DNA of 64,000 nt from positions 752,001-816,000 of the forward strand of contig CAUEEP010000741.1 of assembly GCA_958450365.1 (NCBI GenBank), given 5' to 3'. Below are positions 1 through 11,384 of this stretch, in pieces. The notes under the pieces were generated by a model. It was given only the letters and a program-made list of their open reading frames with translations, searched no databases and was not told where the DNA came from. This DNA is from Mesorhabditis belari. Its lineage: Eukaryota; Nematoda; Chromadorea; Rhabditida; Rhabditidae. The stretch's first letter is position 1. Each line of letters opens with the position of its first letter. Position numbers and translations under genes: made by a program.

Positions 1-43
<43 letters not shown>
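1..43. repeat. poly(T) run at window edge
   Basis: A run of 43 T at the extreme left. It could be the A-tail of a retroelement on the minus strand, or a low-complexity contig end. The sequence does not decide. Confidence 0.6.
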
Positions 44-47
<4 letters not shown>

Positions 48-116
48 CTGAGCCTATCGAGCAAAGAAGTTTAGATTGCAGAGCTAATAAAGGCATTCTT
101 GCTTCTGGATAAACGA

Positions 117-202
117 TGCGGTAGTGTAGTGGATAGTGCGCTTCCTGGCTGCGCTTTGGGAACCCCTTCGTGGAGAGGTCTCGAATCCTCCTCACCGACA
201 AG
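117..202 (+). ncRNA. tRNA-like element (probable SINE head)
   Basis: An A-box-like stretch (TAGTGTAGTGGATAG) is followed by a well-formed T-arm, GAGG-loop-CCTC, containing a B-box-like GGTCTCGAATCC, and then CTCACCG. The ends pair over only 4-5 bases and the anticodon region is too long for a normal tRNA. A tRNA-derived repeat or pseudogene is more likely than a functional tRNA. Confidence 0.4.
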
Positions 203-229
203 TCTTTAGGCAAAATAGACATCTTGATC

Positions 230-545
230 TAGCTGTGCAGGCTCATTTAGTAGGCTTTTTATTTAGTAGGCTCCATTTAGTGGGCTTCATTTAGCAGGTT
301 TTATTTAGTAGGTTTTATTTAGTAGGCTTTATTTAGTAGGTTCTTATTTAGTAGGCTTTATTTAGTAACTTTATTTAGTAAGCTTTATTTAGTAGGTTTT
401 ATTTAGTGGGCTTTATTTGATACGCTTTATTTAGTAGGCTTTATTTAGTAGGCTTTATTTAGTAGGCTTTATTTAGTAGGCTTTATTTAGTAGACTTATT
501 AATATAATAATATTAGCCTTTATTTAGTAGGCTTTATTTCTGCAC
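230..545. repeat. tandem repeat, TTTAGTAGGCTTTA unit
   Basis: About 20 degenerate copies of a 13-15 bp unit (TTTATTTAGTAGGC). The unit contains TAGGC but is not the nematode telomere hexamer TTAGGC, since spacing and unit length do not fit. Confidence 0.85.
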
Positions 546-945
546 CAAAGTAGACGCAGGCAAAGCGAAAAGTCAAGCGAGGACTCGCCTTCTGCCTGCT
601 TCTAGTTCAGAAAATTGCTTTTGGTTCACTTTTTGGTTCACTGAATTCTCTATTCTTATTCAAAACTCCTCTATTCTCTTTCTAGTTTAAAAACCTATTG
701 TAAGAATTTAGAAATTTCTATTTCTAGATGAACAAATCCCATTTCTCACCATATCTGTTCCAATCGCGATTCCGGGATAATCGAGACTTGTGAATGGTAA
801 TTGAAGCACTAAAATTGACGAGAAATTTTGTAAGAAAGTCATAATAAAGTAATAAAGAAATTTTGTTATAAAGAGATTTTCTTATAAAGTAATAATGAAG
901 TAATTTTGTAGCAAAACGATGAAGGTGATGAGATGAGATGAAAAA
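546..945. other. AT-rich unassigned stretch
   Basis: No open exon, RNA gene or strong repeat is visible. A few short AATAAAG/TTTTGT near-repeats occur toward 840-910. Confidence 0.5.
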
Positions 946-949
946 TAGG

Positions 950-1352
950 AACCGGTTGCAATACGGTTCTTATTTTGATCCAATACGGTTCCAATTCGGT
1001 TCCAATACGATTCCTATTCGGTTCTTATTTTGATCCAATATGGATCCAATACGGTTCTTATTTTGATCCAATACGGTTTCAATACGGTTCCAATTTTGAT
1101 TTAAGACGGTCCCAATACGGTTCCAATACGGCTCCTATTTTGATCCAATACGGTTTTAATTCGGTTCCTATTTTGATTTAATACGATTCCAATACGGTTC
1201 CTATTTTGATTTAAGACGGTTCCAATACGATTCCTATTTTGATCCAATACGGTTCCAATACGGTTCCAATACGATTCCTATTCGGTTCTTATTTTGATCC
1301 AATACGGTTCCTATTTTGATCCAATATGGATCCAATACGGTTCCAATTCGGT
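950..1352. repeat. tandem repeat, GATCCAATACGGTTCC unit
   Basis: An irregular array built from GGTTCCAATAC, GGTTCCTATTTTGAT and GATCCAATAC modules in varying order. Open frames through it come from the unit and carry no gene features. Confidence 0.85.
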
Positions 1353-1803
1353 TCCTTGTAATGAAAGAACTAACATGGTGGTAAAAGCATTCCCCCAACA
1401 ACAGCCAGCGTTCTCAAGGCGAAAACGGAAGATCGATCTTCGGGCAGGGAAACGTCAACGAGATACGTTCTCAGTGTGATACTTGACCCTAAAACTTTTC
1501 ATTAAACATTTTCTTTTTCTTGAGAAAAATACCAAATCCAAAACTGTAGACAATAAAATAAACAATCAGAAACACATAGCGTTTCGTTGAACCGAACATT
1601 TCGATTGCACAATATAAAGAAAAAGCAAGTGCATCGCCGAGACGACCCAAAAGGAGACCTTGTCTAAAATCAGCTTGTTTTTACCTTAATTCGATCTTAA
1701 TCTACTTTAATTCTACTTTAATTCTATCTTAGTTCGTGTTTTTTAAAATTCAAAGCCATGCTGACAAAAAGTGAGCAATTTGGTTAGCATAAAGGCTTAT
1801 CGT

Positions 1804-2181
1804 ATTTATTCTAATAAACGCCGACCCCCTCGACCAACTTTAGACGTGTCGTTCTCAGCCCCATTTTTGAGATATTTTTATGTTTAATATACCAAAAGAT
1901 AGCCCTTAATGTCTTCTATCTTTTGGTATATTAAACATAAAAATATCTCAAAATGGGGCTGAGAACGAGATGTCTAAAGTTGATCGAGGGGGTTTAGATG
2001 CCTTTGAGTTTAGATGTCTCGTTCTCAGCCCAGTTTTGAGATACATTTATATTTAATATGCCGAAAGATAGAATACATTAAGGACTATCTTTTGGTATAT
2101 TAAGCATAAAAATATCTCAAAACTGGGCTGAGAACGAGACGTCTAAAGTTGGTCGAGGGGGTCGGCATTTATTAGAATAAG
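1804..2181. mobile_element. foldback/MITE-like element with two internal hairpins
   Basis: Outer inverted repeats start with TTATTCTAATAAA then GCCGACCCCCTCGACC and close the element on both sides. Inside are two successive hairpins (about 1847-1972 and 2013-2143) sharing an arm with GTTCTCAGCCC and TTTGAGATA. Three levels of palindromy are nested. There is no coding capacity, so this is a non-autonomous DNA transposon by structure. Confidence 0.75.
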
Positions 2182-2735
2182 ACAGTAGTTCGTAACGATT
2201 TGGTTAGCACAAATTTCTCAAATTTCTCCAACTTTTCCTTACTTTGTCGTTTTCGCTTTTTGTCTCCAATAACTGAAGAGGATTGTCGTGATTGCATGAC
2301 CAATTCGAGCCACTCCAATCACAACTCCGAGATATTCAGGCGTCAATGATGGGTCCAACTAGAGAAATTTCTAATAACATGGTTTTGACTTGGGTTAGCC
2401 CAGAAACTTCTTTTTTAATCAGTACCAGTACCAAGCTAGAAAACAGAACATGATCTATCTTGTTTGACCCGTAAAGCTGTCCAGGAGACTGCCAGAAGCT
2501 AGGCCATCAATCTATCTAATCAGAAAGTCTTGTCCGTTTTTTAAAGCTATTTTTTAAAATAAATCTTGAACCAATCAATCACTGGCTTATTTTATCGAAA
2601 ATTCCTATTATTTATTGACAAATTGTTCTTTAAAAAGCTTGCTTTAATTGATTTTTTAAAGATTTCAAGTCAAAGAGAGGAGACAAAAACGATGAAATTT
2701 AAAAAATGTTGTTAAGTATTTGAGATAAAATACTA
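2182..2735. other. unassigned AT-rich stretch
   Basis: I see no supported gene, RNA or repeat array in this stretch. Confidence 0.4.
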
Positions 2736-2736
2736 A

Positions 2737-2868
2737 AATAGACTAAAATTATCTAAAATTGACTAAAATTGACTGAAATTAACTTAAAATAAGACTCAAA
2801 CTGACTCAAACCGACTCAAACTGGCTCAAACTGGCTCAAACTGGCTCAAACTGGCTCAAAGTCTGACT
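2737..2868. repeat. decamer tandem repeats (GACTAAAATT then CTGGCTCAAA)
   Basis: Two adjoining 10-bp arrays that grade into each other: about seven GACTAAAATT-like units, then about seven CTGGCTCAAA-like units. Confidence 0.8.
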
Positions 2869-3054
2869 CCGTCATACTTTACGTCATACTTTAAATAAAA
2901 GACAAAGTACTTTCGATCAATGACACTTTATAAACTCTTTTTTTTATTTGCCAACATCATTGTCAATAATTCTTCAGAAATCCCATATCTACTAAGGTTT
3001 CTGAAAGATTTCTGACTATTCTATTCAATTCTTGACAATTTTAAGAAGATTTCT

Positions 3055-3150
3055 AAGCTTCTTAAGCCTCTTAAGCTTCTTCAGCTTCTTCAGCTTCTTC
3101 AGCTTCCTCAGCTTCTTCAGCTTCTTCAGCTTCTTCAGCTTCTTTAGCAA
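3055..3150. repeat. 9-bp tandem repeat (CTTCTTCAG)
   Basis: About ten copies of AGCTTCTTC. The unit is a multiple of three and so opens long frames coding Phe-Ser-Phe runs, which are not a gene. Confidence 0.85.
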
Positions 3151-4100
3151 AACTTTAAACCATCCTTGTACCTTAAAACTTGAAAACACATTGACAAAAA
3201 CAAAAATCCTTTTATCAAACCTCTTTCATGTAAAGCCAATCCGTGAGTGAAAGCACATTTTTCTCAAAATTCGCAAAAAAGAGTAGAAAGACTCCGATGT
3301 AGACTTTTCGCCATTCAGTGCATTCTTTTTTAATGATTGAGACTGATTTCGTTGACGAATTGTCAACAATTTTTGAATTTGAAAGGCTTGAAACGCTTGA
3401 AAGTTCATTGGCAGGAATTATTCGGTCATTCTTCATCTGAAAAAGATTTTTGATTTAAAAAAACCCTAAAAAGCTTAGTTTTTCATTTCGAAAACAGGGC
3501 AGACAAAATAGAGATTAAATAAAGTTTTGGGATTATTTTTGACAAAGAGAATGAGGAGATCGATGTGCGTTTTTATAGCTCTTTTCTTTCATTTCTTTCT
3601 TTTCTTTTTTCATTTCTCATCGTGGAACATCTCGTTGGTGAGAGAAATTTCAGTAATCTTTTTTTTTTGTCTTTTTATCGATATACCTTTTATGAGTTTT
3701 CAATTGATCATTAGCAATAAATCTTTCTTTTTTTTTTGTCCTTTCAAAGTAGTTCAATTGTTTAAATCTTTGCGATCTTTTGAGTGGAATTGGGAGGAAA
3801 AGATTGGAAGGAAAAGGAGAAAAAGATTGAATAAAAGATTGGGTAAAAGATTGGATAAAATATTGAATAAAAGATTGGATAAAAGATTGGATAAGTCTAA
3901 GCTAAGAATGGATATCGAAGCCAGAAAAAGTGAATTAGTTACGGTAATACTTTGAGATATGTATCAAAAGCTGTTTCAAATGTTAGGAATGTTTCAAAAG
4001 CTCTACAGATTAAAGCAATCACAGCAAAGCAATCCTGGAGCTTTTCCGAAGCCTAAGCCTAAGCCAAAACAATTATGGTTGGGTAGGGTTGGCAAAAAAA
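3151..4100. other. unassigned stretch with short 11-bp array
   Basis: No recognisable exon. Around 3822-3895 there are about seven copies of an AAAAGATTGGAT-like unit. The open frame over 3527-3955 is Phe/Lys/Arg-rich low complexity with no domain, and I do not call it a gene. Confidence 0.5.
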
Positions 4101-4240
4101 GGTCAAGCCAAGCCAATCTCCAAGTCAAGCCAAGCCAATCTCCAAGTCAAGCCAAGCCAATCTCCAAGTCCAAGTTGGATAGGGTTGAGAATTCTCCCAT
4201 CAAGCCCCAATCAAGCCCCAATCAAGCCCCAATCAAGCTC
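4085..4240. repeat. tandem repeats (AAGCCAAGCCAATCTCC; CAATCAAGCCC)
   Basis: Three copies of a roughly 22-bp unit, followed directly by about four copies of an 11-bp unit. Confidence 0.75.
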
Positions 4241-4597
4241 TACTTGGTATCATTTGAAAGCCTGAAATGTCATCTGGAAAATGTTATAAAAAGTTAGCAA
4301 AAGTATAACCTCTGGGCGAAGTTATCGGCCTACAAAGCGTGATAATCCGTTCAAGATACCCGGAGTTTTCCAATACCCGGAAACTACGCAAGCGTCGAAA
4401 AGTACATCTTTCATCCAAAACAGAAAGCGTTTATCTTCATCGTCACCACTTTTCAAAGAAATATCCAACGTTTTGATGTCCTATGCTGAATCGGCTACCA
4501 CTTGCAAGGCCGATAACTTTGCCGATGTAAAAAAAAACGAATTTCCAGCCTAATCAAAGGAAAAGTCTAAAATAAGTGTAAAGCCATCCCTATCTCT

Positions 4598-4740
4598 CTT
4601 AATTTGGTTCCTTATCTCTCTGAATTTGGTTCCTTATCTCTCTGAATTTTGTTCCTTATTTCTCTTAATTTTGTTCCTTATTTCTCTTAATTTTGTTCCT
4701 TATCTCTCTGAATTTGGTTCCTTATCTCTCTGAATTTTGC
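4598..4740. repeat. 22-bp tandem repeat (CTTATCTCTCTGAATTTGGTTC)
   Basis: Six to seven copies of a 22-bp unit with TCTGAATTTGG / TCTTAATTTTG variants. Confidence 0.85.
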
Positions 4741-5330
4741 AAAACGAACTCGTAAATCGATTTTTAACCAATCCACAAGAGAAATGCTGCCAAAAACGAT
4801 GTTGGTTGGGCTCTTTAAAAAAAAACAATTTAACTCTAAATTCAGAGTCCTAAATTTTCAGTAAGCACATTGAAAGAAATTTGAACTTTTTGTGTGCCTG
4901 ATTTTCTACATTCAGGTTCTTCTTCATTCTTCACTAGTTCTTGTTGGAGATTTCTGATCTCACTGATGGAATTTATTCAACGACTGTTGCGTTGTTGCAA
5001 CAACCGACATATGTTGCGTCCGTTTACGAACAAACGTTCAGATTGGATTCGGACGTCCGTTTACGAATTAAACTTTAATGCTAATTTGATGTTAATGAAA
5101 CTTCAAGCATTTTTATCCTTTTCCAAAAATAAAATTGTTGATCAAAGCGTTGTTCAAAGCGTTGATCAATTGTTGATCAACAAAATTATTGACATCAAAA
5201 CATCTAAATGCTTATCAACAATTTATTTAAAATTGAAAAATGATCAGATAGTGTGGAAGGTTTCCGAGAGAAAATTATGAAAACAGCCAAAAAAATCGAG
5301 CTAAAATGCCTGGAAGTTCCATTCTAAATT
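4741..5330. other. unassigned stretch
   Basis: An open frame at 4894-5280 has no recognisable domain and no convincing splice context. CGTCCGTTTACGAA is repeated at about 5018 and 5052. Nothing else stands out. Confidence 0.4.
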
Positions 5331-5335
5331 CCTAA

Positions 5336-6095
5336 AGACATCCGAATCCAATCTGGCCCTTAGTTCCACAAGACATCCGAATCCGATCTGACCCTTAGTT
5401 CCACAAGACATCCGAATCCGATCTGACCCTTAGTTCCACAAGACATCCGAATCCGATCTAAACCTTAGTTCCACAAGACATCCGAATCCGATCTAAACCT
5501 TAGTTCCTAAAGACATCCGAATCCGATCTGACCCTTAGTTCCACAAGACATCCGAATCCGATCTAAACCTTAGTTCCACAAGACATCCGAATCCGATCTA
5601 AACCTTAGTTCCTAAAGACATCCGAATCCGATCTGACCCTTAGTTCCACAAGACATCCGAATCCGATCTAAACCTTAGTTCCTAAAGACATCCGAATCCG
5701 ATCTGACCCTTAGTTCCACAAGACATCCGAATCCGATCTGACCCTTAGTTCCACAAGACATCCGAATCCGATCTAAACCTTAGTTCCTAAAGACATCCGA
5801 ATCCGATCTGACCCTTAGTTCCACAAGACATCCGAATCCGATCTGACCCTTAGTTCCACAAGACATCCGAATCCGATCTAAACCTTAGTTCCTAAAGACA
5901 TCCGAATCCGATCTGACCCTTAGTTCCACAAGACATCCGAATCCGATCTGACCCTTAGTTCCACAAGACATCCGAATCCGATCTAAACCTTAGTTCCACA
6001 AGACATCCGAATCCGATCTAAACCTTAGTTCCTAAAGACATCCGAATCTGATCTAAACCTTAGTTCCTCAGGACATCCGAATCCGATCTGAATGT
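5336..6095. repeat. 35-bp minisatellite with higher-order order
   Basis: About 21 copies of a 35-bp unit beginning ACATCCGAATCCGATCT. Two positions vary in a correlated way: GACCC or AAACC in the middle, and CACAAG or CTAAAG at the end. The variant types recur in blocks, which suggests copying of multi-unit blocks. Confidence 0.92.
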
Positions 6096-6900
6096 TAGCT
6101 CGTAAACGGACGCAACATATAGACAATAAAATTGAGGGGCACAAAATAGAAAATAGTAACTACCGTAACTCAAGGGGCACTTTTTGAACAAACTCCACTC
6201 GTGTTTTTTCTCTCCAAAGCAAACTGAAACCTATTCTAGAGTTGGGCAATTTTAGACAGCAATTCGGCACACACACACACATTGCTTTCATTTTCTGTTC
6301 ATTTTCTGTTCATTTTCCATTGGAGATCCTTTCTTTTTTCAGCTGAATGCTACTTTTCCCCCTTTTCTTTCTTTTCCCTCAAAATTCTTTTTCTCTTTTC
6401 CCCCTTTTTTTCTCTCTCAAAATCGATATGCAGAAATATACGAAATGCCTTTTTTCTTTCTTTTTCTTTTCACTCGTAAACAACTCAAAAAGAATGTAAA
6501 CTTTTGCAAGAACTTTATTTCATTAAAGCTTTAAATGCTTTGCCTTTCTTGTAACTTTGTTGTAACTTCTTTTAAACAAGCTTATACTAGCTTATACTAG
6601 CTTATACTGCTTTTCTTTCTAATACTAGCACAAACAAACATCTTCTTCTCTTCTGCCACACTAACTTTATCAATTTTTCTATTGAAATTTTTCTACTGAA
6701 GGCTAAATGGGTAAAAAGAGTGTTTCTGTTGAAGGAAAGTGTGTGAGAAGGAGTTTATTTGAGCATAAAGTACATCAAATCTAATCTAAATGCAATCTTG
6801 AAACAGATCTAAACAAATCTAAACAAATCTTTACCATCAAATTATTATTAAAGTATAAAGTATATTTATTCGACACAAATAATGAATTACAACACAACGG
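6096..6900. other. unassigned AT-rich stretch
   Basis: Pyrimidine-rich tract at 6280-6480 and a short CTTATACTAG repeat at about 6580-6608. I see no supported gene. Confidence 0.4.
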
Positions 6901-6929
6901 AGGAAACCTTTATCCAAAGTTTGGTTGGG

Positions 6930-7012
6930 AGGGGATGAACTCGCGAGCAAGAAAGGCATAGCTTTGTAGACCAGCGAACAACCCGCTAGGCTACCGTCCC
7001 TCTTCTTTCCTC
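6930..7012 (-). ncRNA. tRNA-like element
   Basis: Read on the minus strand there is an A-box-like GTAGCCTAGCGGG and, 50 bases on, a B-box-like GCGAGTTCATCCCC. The arms pair only partly. Probably a tRNA-derived repeat rather than a working tRNA. Confidence 0.35.
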
Positions 7013-7127
7013 CCCGTTTGACGCCGCCTTATAAAGTATATTCTTATTCCCTAATATCCCTAATTACCCCTATTACCCAAATGTTGTTAAGAAAAAACCC
7101 ATAATAATGGGAAAAAGAAGCAATGTT

Positions 7128-7235
7128 TCTAGTTTCCGGGATCGAACTCTTAACACTCCTATCCCGACTGGATAGGAGTGTTGTCCCCGACTAGGAGACA
7201 ACACTCCTATCCAGTCGGCTACGATCTGCGTCAGT
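7128..7235 (-). ncRNA. tRNA-like element with internal direct/inverted repeat
   Basis: The minus strand has TCGTAGCCGACTGGAT (A-box-like) and AGAGTTCGATCCC (B-box-like). Between them GGATAGGAGTGTTGTC and its complement form a strong hairpin, so the anticodon arm of an ancestral tRNA has been duplicated in inverted form. Confidence 0.4.
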
Positions 7236-7298
7236 CGTCAGTCTGCCTCATTATTGTTTATAATTTATAGCAAAATTTATGTCATAATCTCTTGAAAG

Positions 7299-8057
7299 AA
7301 TTCTAAGCAGTTCTAAGCTTTCTGAAAAGCATTCTAAGCATTCTAAGCTTTCTGAAAAGCATTCTAAGCATTCTAAGCTTTCTGAAAAGCATTCTAAGCA
7401 TTCTAAGCTTTCTGAAAAGCATTCTAAGCATTCTAAGCTTTCTGAAAAGCATTCTAAGCATCCTAAGCTTTCTGAAAAGCATTCTAAGCTTTCTGAAAAG
7501 CATTCTAAGTATTCTAAGCTTTCTGAAAAGCATTCTAAGCATCCTAAGCTTTCTGAAAAGCATTCTAAGCTTTCTGAAAAGCATTCTAAGTATTCTAAGC
7601 TTTCTGAAAAGCATTCTAAGCATCCTAAGCTTTCTGAAAAGCATTCTAAGCATTCTAAGCTTTCTGAAAAGCATTCTAAGCTTTCTGAAAAGCATTCTAA
7701 GCATCCTAAGCTTTCTGAAAAGCATTCTAAGCATTCTAAGCTTTCTGAAAAGCATTCTAAGCATTCTAAGCTTTCTGAAAAGCATTCTAAGCAGTTCTAA
7801 GCTTTCTGAAAGAATTCTAAGCATTCTCAGCTTTCTGAAAAGCATTCTAAGCATTCTAAGCTTTCTGAAAAGCATTCTAAGCATTCTAAGCTTTCTGAAA
7901 AGCATTCTAAGCTTTCTGAAAAGCATTCTAAGTATTCTAAGCTTTCTGAAAAGCATTCTAAGCATCCTAAGCTTTCTGAAAAGCATTCTAAGCAGTTCTA
8001 AGCTTTCTGAAAGAATTCTAAGCAGTTCTAAGCTTTCTGAAAGAATTCTAAGCTTTC
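7299..8057. repeat. 21/30-bp minisatellite (ATTCTAAGCTTTCTGAAAAGC)
   Basis: About 30 units made from GCATTCTAAGC and TTTCTGAAAA modules, 21 or 30 bp long. Both lengths are multiples of three, so the minus strand is open for 227 codons of Leu-Phe-Arg-Lys periodicity. Nothing else suggests translation. Confidence 0.92.
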
Positions 8058-8439
8058 TTTCAATTTCATAAACACATTTTTCTCTTTTTCAACCCTTTTC
8101 CATGACATCCCGGCTCTAAAAATACCCAAAATCCCTTCAGAATCGTTACTTTTCTTCTCAAAAATATCACGATTTTGTCTATTTTTTTCGATTTTTTTCA
8201 TTTCACCGGAAAACCCTAATTTTCTCCACTAAAAACTTTATTTATTTGAAAAAAGAAAGAAAAATTTACCGAAAATAATCCCCTTTCACCTTTTTTTTTT
8301 GGAAAAGAGCACTTTTCAGCACTTTTCTTTACACAGCGAAGAAGTTAAAGAGATCAACATTGGACCAGTCAACTGTTTACTACTTTATTTCCCCTGAAAC
8401 TTCAATCTTATCTTCAATCTTATCTGATCAATCGTATCT

Positions 8440-8513
8440 ATGAACAATTCTGATAAAGATTTATTCTTGAATTTGGTGCAGAAGTCGCCAACTTTACCCG
8501 AGATTCGATTGGA
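8440..8513 (+). CDS. ampd-1: AMP deaminase, probable distal first coding exon
   Basis: From the ATG at 8440 the exon encodes about 24 residues (start MNNSDKD, end PEIRL) and stops at a good donor, GGA|GTGAGT, leaving two bases of a codon. That phase matches both the exon at 14778 and the exon at 21098. Joined to 21098 it gives an 811-residue protein that reads through without a stop. Assignment to AMPD rests on phase, strand and position, because the N-terminus of AMP deaminases is poorly conserved. It could be an exon of another short gene. Confidence 0.5.
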
Positions 8514-8567
8514 GTGAGTTTTTGGTTATTCGAGATTTGATTCGCGGTTTTTGTGACCCTTTTGTGG

Positions 8568-8935
8568 GCAATCTAACTTTGAGCTCAAATTTCTCGGTGT
8601 TGGGCTGTTCAATTTAAATGTTCTTGATATCATTAAATGCGCCAAGTCTTTCTCTATCGATTGGTATAACAAATGTTTAAATTGGACACCCCAACATTGA
8701 GAAATTTGAGCTTAAAGTTAGATTGACAAAAGGGGCAGTGCCAGAAAGACCTTTTATACGTGCCCCGCCCCTTTTGCCATTGGCAATCCAACTTTGAGCT
8801 CAAATTTCTTGGTGTTGGGGTGTCCAATTTGAACATTTTTGATCCCAATCGATAGAGAAAGACTTGGCGCATCCAATGATATCAAGAACATTTAAATTGA
8901 ACAGCCTAACACGAATGAGACAAATTGAGAGTTGA
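8568..8935. mobile_element. foldback element (GGCAATCTAACTTTGAGC family), nested pair
   Basis: A 175-bp palindrome (8568-8742) has arms starting CAATCTAACTTTGAGCTC. A second, related inverted set follows to about 8935, with the pair CGATAGAGAAAGACTTGG and its complement. The same family recurs at 34024-34197. There is no coding capacity. Confidence 0.7.
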
Positions 8936-9234
8936 GCTGACTGAACTTTTCAACTTTGCCTTCAAAATAGATTAACAAAAACTAAAGGAATATTTTATTC
9001 GACTCAATGAATCTAGACAAAGCTTCTAGTGTTACGTTAAAGTGTTCAAAGTTCGATATTTAAAACCCACAGCTCAAATCATTGATAACAACGAAATTAT
9101 GGCTTTTTAAAACAAATATCCTTGATGTTTTTCTTTCATATCTTTCCATCAACAATATGCCATTATTTTCCTTTTCTTTATCTTTTTCTCTCTTCCATTC
9201 CCATCTGAATGGAAGAGAAATCGAAATCTCACTC

Positions 9235-9565
9235 TTTTCCCTTTCTTTTTCTTTCTTTTCCCTACTTTTCCCTACTTTTCTTTCTTTTCTTTCTTTCCTT
9301 CTTCCCTTTCCCTTCTTTCCCCTCCTTTCCCTTCTTTCCCTCTTCCCTCTTTTCCCTTTCACTTCCCTCTTTCCCCTTTTCCCTTCTTTTCCTTCCTTTT
9401 CCCTTCTTTTCCCTCCTCTTTCCCCCTTCTTCCCTTCTTTCCCTTCTTCCCTTCTTTTCCCTTCTTTCCCTTCTTTTCCCTTCTTTCCCTTCTTCCCCTT
9501 TCTTCTCCCCTTCTTTCCCTTTCTTTTCCCCTTCTTTTCCCCTTCTTTTCCCTTCTTTTTCTTTC
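9235..9565. repeat. polypyrimidine tract (CCCTTCTTTT-like)
   Basis: Over 300 bases of nearly pure C and T on the plus strand in irregular CCCTTCTTT modules. Such tracts can form triplex DNA. All frames are open because there are no purines, so the long frames here are not genes. Confidence 0.9.
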
Positions 9566-10036
9566 TTTTTCCATCACGAGATATATAGAAAAATCCCTCT
9601 CGTAAACAACGGGATTTACCACAAATCGGTGCTCTTTTCAGTCGCTATCTTTTCAGAAATCTTTATATACTATGTAAAAAATTGAATCAATTCTTTAATC
9701 TTCACTTTCCCAAATGGGTTCTTCTCGTTTACAACCTTTATCGGATTGTTTACAAGACCAGACAAGGAATCCTTTTTGATGACCCGACAAGGAATCCATG
9801 AAAAAGGAATCCATAAAAATCGAGTTTTTTAAAATTATTTAGAATTTCATAGAGTTAAATTTTAAAAAGTTTAAAGTTTAAAACTAAGTTTTAAACGAGT
9901 AAAGCCTTTTTTTTTTGCAATATATAAAAGGTGATTCAATAAATAGACAAACCTTTTCTAATTTAACGAAAAATTAGAAAAATTTTGAAACTAAAGCTTT
10001 ACCTGGAATTGAATAAACTTTGTTTTGCATCAAATT
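9566..10036. other. unassigned AT-rich stretch
   Basis: No exon or repeat array that I can support. Confidence 0.4.
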
Positions 10037-10039
10037 TGA

Positions 10040-10328
10040 ACCAAGTTTAATGTTGTTGGGTCTTTTTGAGCTTTAAATACCAATCAGACGATCTTAGACG
10101 ACGATCAGGGTGCACCATTCTATTAGGGAGGATACGATGTCTAAAACCCTCAAGATTATTTAAACTTTACCTCTCTGAGAAGAAAAGCTGCCACATAGGG
10201 GGGTGAAGATACCGGTGAAGATGGCTTTAGACACCGTATCCTCCCTAATAGAATGGTGCACCCTGATCGTCGTCTAAGATCGTCTAAGGTTGGTATTTAA
10301 AGCTCAAAAAGTCCCAACAACATTAATC
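10040..10328. mobile_element. foldback MITE with long terminal inverted repeats
   Basis: Arms of about 120 bp, each containing AGCTTTAAATACCAA, TCGTCTAAGATCGTC and GGTGCACCATTCTATTAG, face each other around a short centre. The inner part resembles the ends of the 217-bp MITE family at 27304 and 36310 (GTGCAC next to CTATTAGAGAG), so the two families may be related. Confidence 0.75.
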
Positions 10329-10654
10329 TTAAATAATCCTGAGTTTTAAATACCAATCGAATTTATCATTTCTTCATTCCAATCAAAGATTCATTTCCAA
10401 TTTCATTCCAATTTCATTTCCAATTTTCTAACTACCTTCAAAGCTATCGTGAATGTGAATGATGAATAAGGTGAGGCATTTCGGGAATGCCAGCCATTCA
10501 CGTGATCTCCGCGGGTGTCACTCCTTTTTGGCCCTCTTCTTTCCCTCTTCTTTCCCTCAAAACCCATTCAAACTTTTCTATCAAAGATTTTTCTTCTCTA
10601 AAAACCCTTGTAAGAGCTCTTTTCTATTTATTTTTCGAAAATCTTGCTATTAGT

Positions 10655-11335
10655 AAGAATATAGGCCCACCTTCACAAAAGATTACATACCAAGCGCCAC
10701 AATCAATTCAAAAATCCTAAGTGTTATATAGAGACTTGTAGCCCTTAATCTTGGCTACATTTTGCTACAAAAAACTTCCCGATTGCATTTACACAACTCA
10801 TTTTACAAGCTCTTGAACGAGCAAGTCGACTCTCTCTCCGATGATCAGGTCCACCTTCACAAAAGATTACATACCAAGCACCATAATCAATTCAAAAACC
10901 CTAAGTGTTATATAGAGAATTGTAGCCCTTAATCGTGGCTACATTTTGCTACCAAAAAACTTCCAGATTGGACTTATACAACTCATTTAATAAGCGCTTG
11001 AATCAGCGCTAGTCGACATCTTTCGAATCTGTCATTTGGCCACTTTTCTCTATTAAAAAATTGTTAAGAAAAGCTTTACAATGCAAAAATAGCGTTTAAC
11101 ATCATTTAATAACATTAAGAATCACACTTAACTGTTTTGGCTGAATTGGGATAACCAAAATTTCAGTTGATGTCAAGCTCTGGAGGAGCAGCGCCAGAGA
11201 GATATCGACTAGCGCTCAGCTCATTCAAGCGCTTGTTAAATGAGTTGTATAAGTCCAATCTGAAAGTTTTTGGTAGCAAAATGTAGCCAAGATTAAGAGT
11301 TACAATTCTCTATATAACATTTGACACTTCTAAAA
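10655..11335. repeat. duplicated unit in direct and inverted order
   Basis: A block with CCACCTTCACAAAAG, ATAGAGA, TTGTAGCCCTTAAT and GGCTACATTTTGCTAC occurs at about 10668-10795 and again at 10850-10985. The inverse (TTGGTAGCAAAATGTAGCC) occurs at 11210-11335. The outer pair forms a large hairpin around 10985-11210. Confidence 0.7.
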
Positions 11336-11384
11336 TAGGCATTTGCTAGGTACTTTTGCAAAAGTTGTCGCTATACACTGTCGT

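Noticed and set aside
230..545. Degenerate telomere repeat near the left edge
   Set aside because: The unit is TTTATTTAGTAGGC, not TTAGGC, and the array is interrupted and short.
3527..3955. 142-codon plus-strand frame
   Set aside because: Phe-rich then Lys/Arg/Leu repeat; no domain, no splice context, and partly made of an 11-bp array.
7303..7986. 227-codon minus-strand frame of Leu-Phe-Arg-Lys repeats
   Set aside because: The frame is open only because the minisatellite units are 21 or 30 bp. There are no splice sites, no unique sequence at either end and no known domain.
9060..9685. Long Phe/Pro or Lys/Arg/Glu-rich frames on both strands
   Set aside because: The polypyrimidine tract has no stop trinucleotides; the frames have no other coding signal.
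10655..11335. CRISPR-like spaced repeats
   Set aside because: The repeats are long, few and partly inverted, without regular spacers; the DNA is eukaryotic.
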